64,000 nt of DNA, taken from assembly GCF_001078055.1 (NCBI RefSeq), contig NZ_CP010777.1:3687001-3751000 (forward strand). Reading direction: 5' to 3'. Positions 59,190 through 64,000 of the stretch are shown in pieces. Position numbers and translations under genes: made by a program. Each line of letters opens with the position of its first letter. Position 1 is the stretch's first letter. The DNA comes from Rufibacter radiotolerans (lineage in GTDB: Bacteria; Bacteroidota; Bacteroidia; Cytophagales; Hymenobacteraceae). Below the pieces are notes generated by a model. It was not told the origin of the DNA. It did no database searches and worked only from the letters and a program-made list of their open reading frames with translations.

Positions 59190-62100
59190 TTGAAAGCAAC
59201 TCAATTTTTGGATCTGTACCGGCAAGATCCCGTGGTGCAAACCGTGGCCCAACGCCTTCAGAACCCTGAACCTCAACATATTCAATTAAAAGGCCTGGTG
59301 GGCAGCTTAGATGCCGTGGTGGCGTCTGCCCTGCAAACCATGCACCCCGGCACCCACCTGTTCATCTTGCATGACCGCGAGGAGGCCGCCTATTTTTATT
59401 CTGACCTTTCCCACCTGCTGGAAGAGAGCCATGACGTGCTCCTTTTCCCCAGTTCGTACAAGCGCGCCTACCAGTTTGACGCCACCGAGAACGCCAACAT
59501 TCTGCTGCGCGCCGAGGTGCTCAACCGCCTCAACAACCGCGGCACGTTAGGCACCCTCATCGTTTCATACCCCGAGGCCCTCACCGAGAAAGTGATCAAC
59601 AAACGCTCTTTGGTGGCCAACACGTTGGGCGCCAAGGTAGGCGAAAAACTGGACGTGAATTTCCTCACGGAGATGCTCTCCAGCTATGACTTTGAACGCA
59701 CCGACTTTGTGTACGAGGCCGGCCAGTTTGCCGTGCGCGGGGGCATCGTGGACGTGTATTCGTACGCCAACGAGCTGCCGTTCCGTCTGGAGATGTTTGG
59801 CGATGAGATTGAAAGCATCAGAACCTTTGACCCCAACACGCAGCTGAGCGTGGAGCAGAAAAAGCAGATCTCCATCATCCCCAACGTGCAGACCAAGCTC
59901 CTGCAGGAAACCCGCGAGTCGTTCCTGGATTTTATCCCCGAGGATAGCAAGATCTGGCTCAAGGATTACCGCCAGACGGTAGAGGTAGTCTCTGAGTCGT
60001 ATGAGAAGGCGGAGCAAGCCTTTCATGAAATGCTGGAGCACAGCGCGGGCGTACAGATTGTCTCCAAGCCCGAGGACTTGTTTGAAAGTGGCAAGGCCTT
60101 CAAGAAAGGGCTGGACAAGTTCACCCTGGTGGAGTTTGGCAAACGCTTCAACTTCAAGAACGCCGAGGTCATCCAATTCCAGGCGCACCCGCAGCCTTCG
60201 TTCAACAAGGATTTCCAGCGGCTGGTAAGTAACCTGCACGAGAACCAGAGCAACGGCTACGTGAACGTCATCGCCGCCGAATCACCCCGCCAGGCCGACC
60301 GCCTTACCACCATCTTTGACGAACTGGACCAGGACGTGCGGTTCCATCACCTCATGCTGGCCCTGCGCGAAGGTTTCGTGGATGACATCGTGAAATTGGT
60401 ATGCTACACAGACCACCAGCTGTTTGAGCGTTTCTACAAGCACAAAACCAAAGAAGGCTACTCCAAATCAAAGGCCCTTACCCTCAAAGAACTCCGCACC
60501 CTCAAGCCCGGCGACTACATCACGCACATGGACTACGGCATCGGTCGGTTTGCCGGCCTGGAGAAAGTAGAAGTGGGCGGAAGGTTGCAGGAAGCCATCA
60601 GGTTAGTTTACCGTGACGATGATTTGCTCTACGTGAGCATTCACTCGCTGCACAAAATCTCCAAGTACACCGGCAAAGAGGGCACACCGCCTACCATGAG
60701 CAAACTCGGCTCGCCGGAGTGGGAGAACAAGAAAAAGAAGGTCAAGAGCAAGGTCAAAGACATTGCCGCTGAATTGATCAAGCTCTACGCCAAGCGCAAG
60801 AAAGCCCCGGGCTACGCCTTCTCCAGAGACGGTTTCCTGCAGGCTGAGCTGGAGTCTTCGTTCATCTATGAAGATACCCCAGACCAGGGCAAGGCCACCG
60901 AGGACGTGAAGAACGACATGGAGCTGCCTCACCCCATGGACCGGCTGGTCTGCGGCGACGTGGGCTTCGGGAAGACTGAGGTGGCCATACGGGCAGCCTT
61001 CAAAGCCGCCTGTGACGGCAAGCAGGTGGCCGTACTGGTGCCTACCACCATCCTGGCCATGCAGCACTACAAAACGTTCAGAGACCGCCTGGAGGCGTTC
61101 CCCGTGCACGTGGAGTACATTAACCGGTTCAAGACCACCAAGCAGATCAAAGAAACCCTGGGCCGCGTGGCCGAGGGCAAAACGGATATTTTGATTGGCA
61201 CGCACCGCCTGGCCAGCAAAGACGTCAAGTTCAAGAACCTAGGCCTGCTCATCATTGACGAAGAACAGAAGTTTGGCGTAAAGACCAAGGACCGCCTCAA
61301 GGAGATAAAGGTGAACGTAGACACGCTCACCCTCACGGCCACGCCTATTCCGCGTACGCTGCACTTCTCCTTGATGGGCGCCCGTGACCTGTCGGTGATC
61401 GCCACGCCTCCGCCTAACCGCCAGCCGGTGCAGACCGAGCTGCACGTTTTTGATGATATCCTTATCCGGGACGCCGTCGCCGCCGAGTTGAAGCGCAAAG
61501 GCCAGGTCTTTTTCGTGCACAACCGCATCGCGGACATTGAGGAGATGGCCGGACTTATCCTGAGGCTGGTGCCCGACGCCAAGGTGACCTACGCGCACGG
61601 TCAGATGGACCCCGAGGAACTGGAGAAACGCATGATGCGCTTCGTGGAGGGCGAGTATGACGTGCTCGTGTCTACCAACATCATTGAAAGCGGCCTGGAC
61701 ATCCCCAACGCCAATACCATCATCATCAACCGGGCGCACATGTTTGGGTTGAGTGACCTGCACCAGATGCGCGGGCGCGTGGGCCGCTCCAACAAGAAAG
61801 CGTACTGCTATTTATTGACCCCGCCGGTGTCCGGACTGCCGTCCGATGCCCGTAAGCGCCTGAGCACCCTGGAGGAGTTCTCTGATTTGGGCGAGGGCTT
61901 CAAGATTGCCATGCGTGATCTGGACATCCGCGGCGCGGGCAACATGCTGGGCGGCGAGCAGAGCGGTTTCATCAATGACCTGGGTTTTGAGGCCTACCAC
62001 CAGATTCTGGATGAGGCCGTGCAAGAGCTCAAGGAGACCGAGTTCAAGGACTTGTTCTTCAAAGAGCTGGAAGCCGAAAAACTGCTGGACCCCGTGCGCG

Positions 62101-62546
62101 AGTGCTCTATTGAAACCGACCTGGAAGTGCTTATCCCGGACTCCTACATCAGCAACATCTCTGAACGCCTGCAGATGTACAGCAAGCTGGACCGCGTGAA
62201 AGACCTACCCGAGCTGGAGAAGATGGTGGAGGGTATGGTTGACCGTTTCGGGCCGATGCCGCCGGAGGTAGAGCAACTGGTGAACATTGTGAAAATGCGC
62301 TGGGAGGCCTGCCACCTGGGCTTTGAGAAGCTTACGCTCAAGAAAGATACGCTTAAAGGCTACATCCCTAGCGTGAACAATGAGGCGTTCTTCCAGTCAG
62401 ACACCTTCAGCCATATTCTCAGCTATGTGCAGCAGCATTCGCGGCAGAGCAGACTCAAAGAGGCCAAAGACAAGCTGATCGTGATTGTAGACAACGTCAC
62501 TTCGCTGGAGAAAGCCAAAAACGTTCTTGCAGAGATGCAGGACTAG
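59190..62546 (+). CDS. mfd: Transcription-repair coupling factor Mfd
   Basis: 1118-residue ATP-dependent DNA translocase that removes stalled RNA polymerase and recruits UvrA. Order: UvrB-like N-terminal domains (1-330), the CarD-like RNA-polymerase-binding domain about 430-500 (GDYITHMDYGIGRFAGLEKV), Walker A GDVGFGKTEVA near 590, DEEQKFG near 690, helicase motif VI in DLHQMRGRVGRSNKKAYCYL, and the C-terminal TRCF domain to the end. The start is TTG at 59190; no in-frame ATG is nearby upstream. Full length for the family. Palindrome copy 21 follows the stop. Confidence 0.96.
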   Translation: MKATQFLDLYRQDPVVQTVAQRLQNPEPQHIQLKGLVGSLDAVVASALQTMHPGTHLFILHDREEAAYFYSDLSHLLEESHDVLLFPSSYKRAYQFDATENANILLRAEVLNRLNNRGTLGTLIVSYPEALTEKVINKRSLVANTLGAKVGEKLDVNFLTEMLSSYDFERTDFVYEAGQFAVRGGIVDVYSYANELPFRLEMFGDEIESIRTFDPNTQLSVEQKKQISIIPNVQTKLLQETRESFLDFIPEDSKIWLKDYRQTVEVVSESYEKAEQAFHEMLEHSAGVQIVSKPEDLFESGKAFKKGLDKFTLVEFGKRFNFKNAEVIQFQAHPQPSFNKDFQRLVSNLHENQSNGYVNVIAAESPRQADRLTTIFDELDQDVRFHHLMLALREGFVDDIVKLVCYTDHQLFERFYKHKTKEGYSKSKALTLKELRTLKPGDYITHMDYGIGRFAGLEKVEVGGRLQEAIRLVYRDDDLLYVSIHSLHKISKYTGKEGTPPTMSKLGSPEWENKKKKVKSKVKDIAAELIKLYAKRKKAPGYAFSRDGFLQAELESSFIYEDTPDQGKATEDVKNDMELPHPMDRLVCGDVGFGKTEVAIRAAFKAACDGKQVAVLVPTTILAMQHYKTFRDRLEAFPVHVEYINRFKTTKQIKETLGRVAEGKTDILIGTHRLASKDVKFKNLGLLIIDEEQKFGVKTKDRLKEIKVNVDTLTLTATPIPRTLHFSLMGARDLSVIATPPPNRQPVQTELHVFDDILIRDAVAAELKRKGQVFFVHNRIADIEEMAGLILRLVPDAKVTYAHGQMDPEELEKRMMRFVEGEYDVLVSTNIIESGLDIPNANTIIINRAHMFGLSDLHQMRGRVGRSNKKAYCYLLTPPVSGLPSDARKRLSTLEEFSDLGEGFKIAMRDLDIRGAGNMLGGEQSGFINDLGFEAYHQILDEAVQELKETEFKDLFFKELEAEKLLDPVRECSIETDLEVLIPDSYISNISERLQMYSKLDRVKDLPELEKMVEGMVDRFGPMPPEVEQLVNIVKMRWEACHLGFEKLTLKKDTLKGYIPSVNNEAFFQSDTFSHILSYVQQHSRQSRLKEAKDKLIVIVDNVTSLEKAKNVLAEMQD

Positions 62547-62547
62547 A

Positions 62548-62587
62548 GCATTTTGGGCCTGTTTTTGGAAAAACAGGCCCAAAACAG
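62548..62587. repeat. Intergenic palindrome, copy 21
   Basis: GCATTTTGGGCCTGTTTTT, loop GG, and the matching right arm AAAACAGGCCCAAAACAGC with one mismatch in the base. It starts immediately after the mfd stop and is probably its terminator. Confidence 0.78.
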
Positions 62588-62671
62588 CTTATCCATTTCT
62601 GCCAACTATTCCCTAACTTCCATGCAGGAACGGCCTGTCACGTTGCTGCAGCACCTATTAATAACTAGAGT

Positions 62672-64000
62672 ATGATTTCCTCTCAAGCCCCTGTTCCCGC
62701 CCTGGACCTAATCTCCTTTGTGCGTGCCTTACCGGGGTTGCATGTTTTTCTATCCCAAGATCTTACGGTGCTGGAGGCCACAGATGACTACCTCTCCGCC
62801 ACCTTATCTACCCGGGAGCAGTTGCTGGGCAAGAACCTGTTTGAGGCTTTCCCTGCCAACCCGGCCTCTGCGGTCGCCAACTCCACCCGGTCTATCAGGG
62901 AATCTTTGGAGTACGTGGTGGCGCATCGCCAACCGCATATCATTCCAGAGGTGCAGCGCCATGACGTGGCCGGCCCCACCGGGGAGTACGAGGAAAAATA
63001 CTGGTCGCTGCAAAGCAAACCGGTGCAAGATGCTCAGGGCAACGTGATCTACATCATCCACAGTGTGGTAGATGTCACAGAAACTCAGAGGCAGCGCCAG
63101 GAACAGGAAATTACCAAAGGCAGCATGCGGGCCTTTGTGGAGGCCTCAGGCGGCACCTCCTGGGACTATGACATCAAAAACAAACGGTTCTACTGGAGCA
63201 AGAACTTTGAGCAGGTCTTCGGGTACCCCGTGTCTGATGAAGGGGAGTTACCTGAAGAATGGGATACCCGCGTGCACCCGGCAGAATATGAGGCGCTGCG
63301 CGAAAGCCTGAACCAGGCTGTGCAAAAGAAAGAAAAGGCCTGGACCGGTAAGTACCGCTTCCTCAAAGCAGACGGTACCTACACCTACGTCATGGACCAT
63401 GGCTACATTCTCTACAATGAAGAGGGGCAGCCCTACCGCATGCTGGGCACCCTGGTAGACATTGGCCGCCAGCTGGAGGCCGAACTCCTGGCCAAAGTTA
63501 ACCTGGAGCGCTTTGAGCTGATGGCCAAGGCCACCAATGACGTCATCTGGGACTGGAACCTGGAGAATGACTACGTGTGGTGGAATGACGGCTTCAAGGT
63601 TACGTTTGGGTATAAAGAAGAAGACATTGAGCATGACGTCAACTCCTGGTACGGTCGCCTTCACCCAGAAGACGCCGAGCGGGTGGTGGCAGGCATCCAT
63701 GACGTGATTGACCACAGCGGCACTACCTGGCAGGATGAATACCGCTTTAGGAAGGCAGACGGTACCTACGCCGACATTCTGGACCGCGGGATTGTGGCCC
63801 GCAACGAGACCGGCAAACCCATGCGCATGATTGGGGCCATGCTGGACATCACCGAGAAAAACAAGGTAGCCGCAGAGCTTAAAGCAAGTGAGCAGAACGT
63901 GCGCGCCCTTCTGGAAGGCATTCCCGAGATAGCTTGGGTAGCCCGCACCGACGGCAGCATCTCCTATTACAACAAAGCCTGGTACGCCTACACCGGCAAC
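62672..64000 (+). CDS. Multi-PAS sensor protein (probable histidine kinase), runs off window
   Basis: Partial gene: 443 codons from ATG 62672 (MISSQAPVPALDLISFVRAL) without a stop before the window ends. It contains at least three PAS domains: about 10-140 (VFLSQDLTVLEATDDYLS, then IYIIHSVVDVTE), about 155-270 (FYWSKNFEQVFGYPVSDEG, WTGKYRFLKADGTYTYV), about 285-405 (DVIWDWNLENDYVWWNDGFK, WQDEYRFRKADGTYADI), and the start of a fourth (IAWVARTDGSISYYNKAWYA). PAC motifs follow each. No transmembrane helix precedes them, so the sensor is cytoplasmic. A histidine kinase domain probably follows beyond the window; that part is inference. Confidence 0.85.
   Translation, partial: MISSQAPVPALDLISFVRALPGLHVFLSQDLTVLEATDDYLSATLSTREQLLGKNLFEAFPANPASAVANSTRSIRESLEYVVAHRQPHIIPEVQRHDVAGPTGEYEEKYWSLQSKPVQDAQGNVIYIIHSVVDVTETQRQRQEQEITKGSMRAFVEASGGTSWDYDIKNKRFYWSKNFEQVFGYPVSDEGELPEEWDTRVHPAEYEALRESLNQAVQKKEKAWTGKYRFLKADGTYTYVMDHGYILYNEEGQPYRMLGTLVDIGRQLEAELLAKVNLERFELMAKATNDVIWDWNLENDYVWWNDGFKVTFGYKEEDIEHDVNSWYGRLHPEDAERVVAGIHDVIDHSGTTWQDEYRFRKADGTYADILDRGIVARNETGKPMRMIGAMLDITEKNKVAAELKASEQNVRALLEGIPEIAWVARTDGSISYYNKAWYAYTGN

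Overview
The window looks like chromosome from a Bacteroidota member, most likely Cytophagales/Hymenobacteraceae (a Rufibacter- or Nibribacter-like genus is my guess from overall feel, not a database match). Supporting signs are a type IX secretion type-A sorting tail (protein at 22960-25704), a gliding-motility-type (type-B) C-terminus (50766-54308), many lipoproteins, a TamB/Omp85 pair, DUF1080 and DUF187 proteins, and weak ribosome-binding sites. No rRNA, tRNA or CRISPR array was recognised.

Layout. 73-1152: CE2-like SGNH esterase. 1327-9028 and 21614-27273: a sugar-catabolic neighbourhood (three TIM-barrel isomerase-like proteins, NupG-type MFS transporter, DUF1080 hydrolase, two Gfo/Idh/MocA oxidoreductases, GMC oxidoreductase with gluconate-dehydrogenase-subunit-3-like partner, DUF187 glycoside hydrolase), consistent with 3-keto-glycoside or polyol breakdown. 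This neighbourhood is split at 9.4-21.6 kb by an AT-rich surface-polysaccharide island: four GT2 glycosyltransferases, a Wzm/Wzt ABC exporter and two paralogous beta-helix lipoproteins. The island is bracketed by a duplicated gene 3' end and carries a decayed IS1-like insA at its left edge. 27.6-34.8 kb: housekeeping and small proteins (ChrA, SDR, TerC, YajQ, GNAT, lipocalin). 35.3-42.7 kb: TamB-like plus Omp85-like envelope pair. 42.9-45.0 kb: haem-binding protein, NTF2-like protein, AraC regulator. 45.1-48.9 kb: an AT-rich run of unrelated small genes, all on the minus strand, separated by palindromes that resemble integron attC sites, with two genes interrupted by in-frame TAA codons. 49.0-64.0 kb: Fpg/MutM, BstA/YfiT-like protein, a 1180-residue secreted protein, ferredoxin-like protein, ferritin, MsrA, Mfd and the start of a multi-PAS sensor that runs off the window.

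The most unusual structural signal is a family of 21 intergenic palindromes (half-site GTTTTGGGCCTGTTTT, about 4-base loop, then its reverse complement). It lies between genes throughout the ordinary chromosome but is missing from the polysaccharide island and from the cassette-like block. Arms often differ from copy to copy while staying paired, which suggests the hairpin itself is conserved. Most copies sit at gene 3' ends like terminators, but two sit in divergent intergenic regions.
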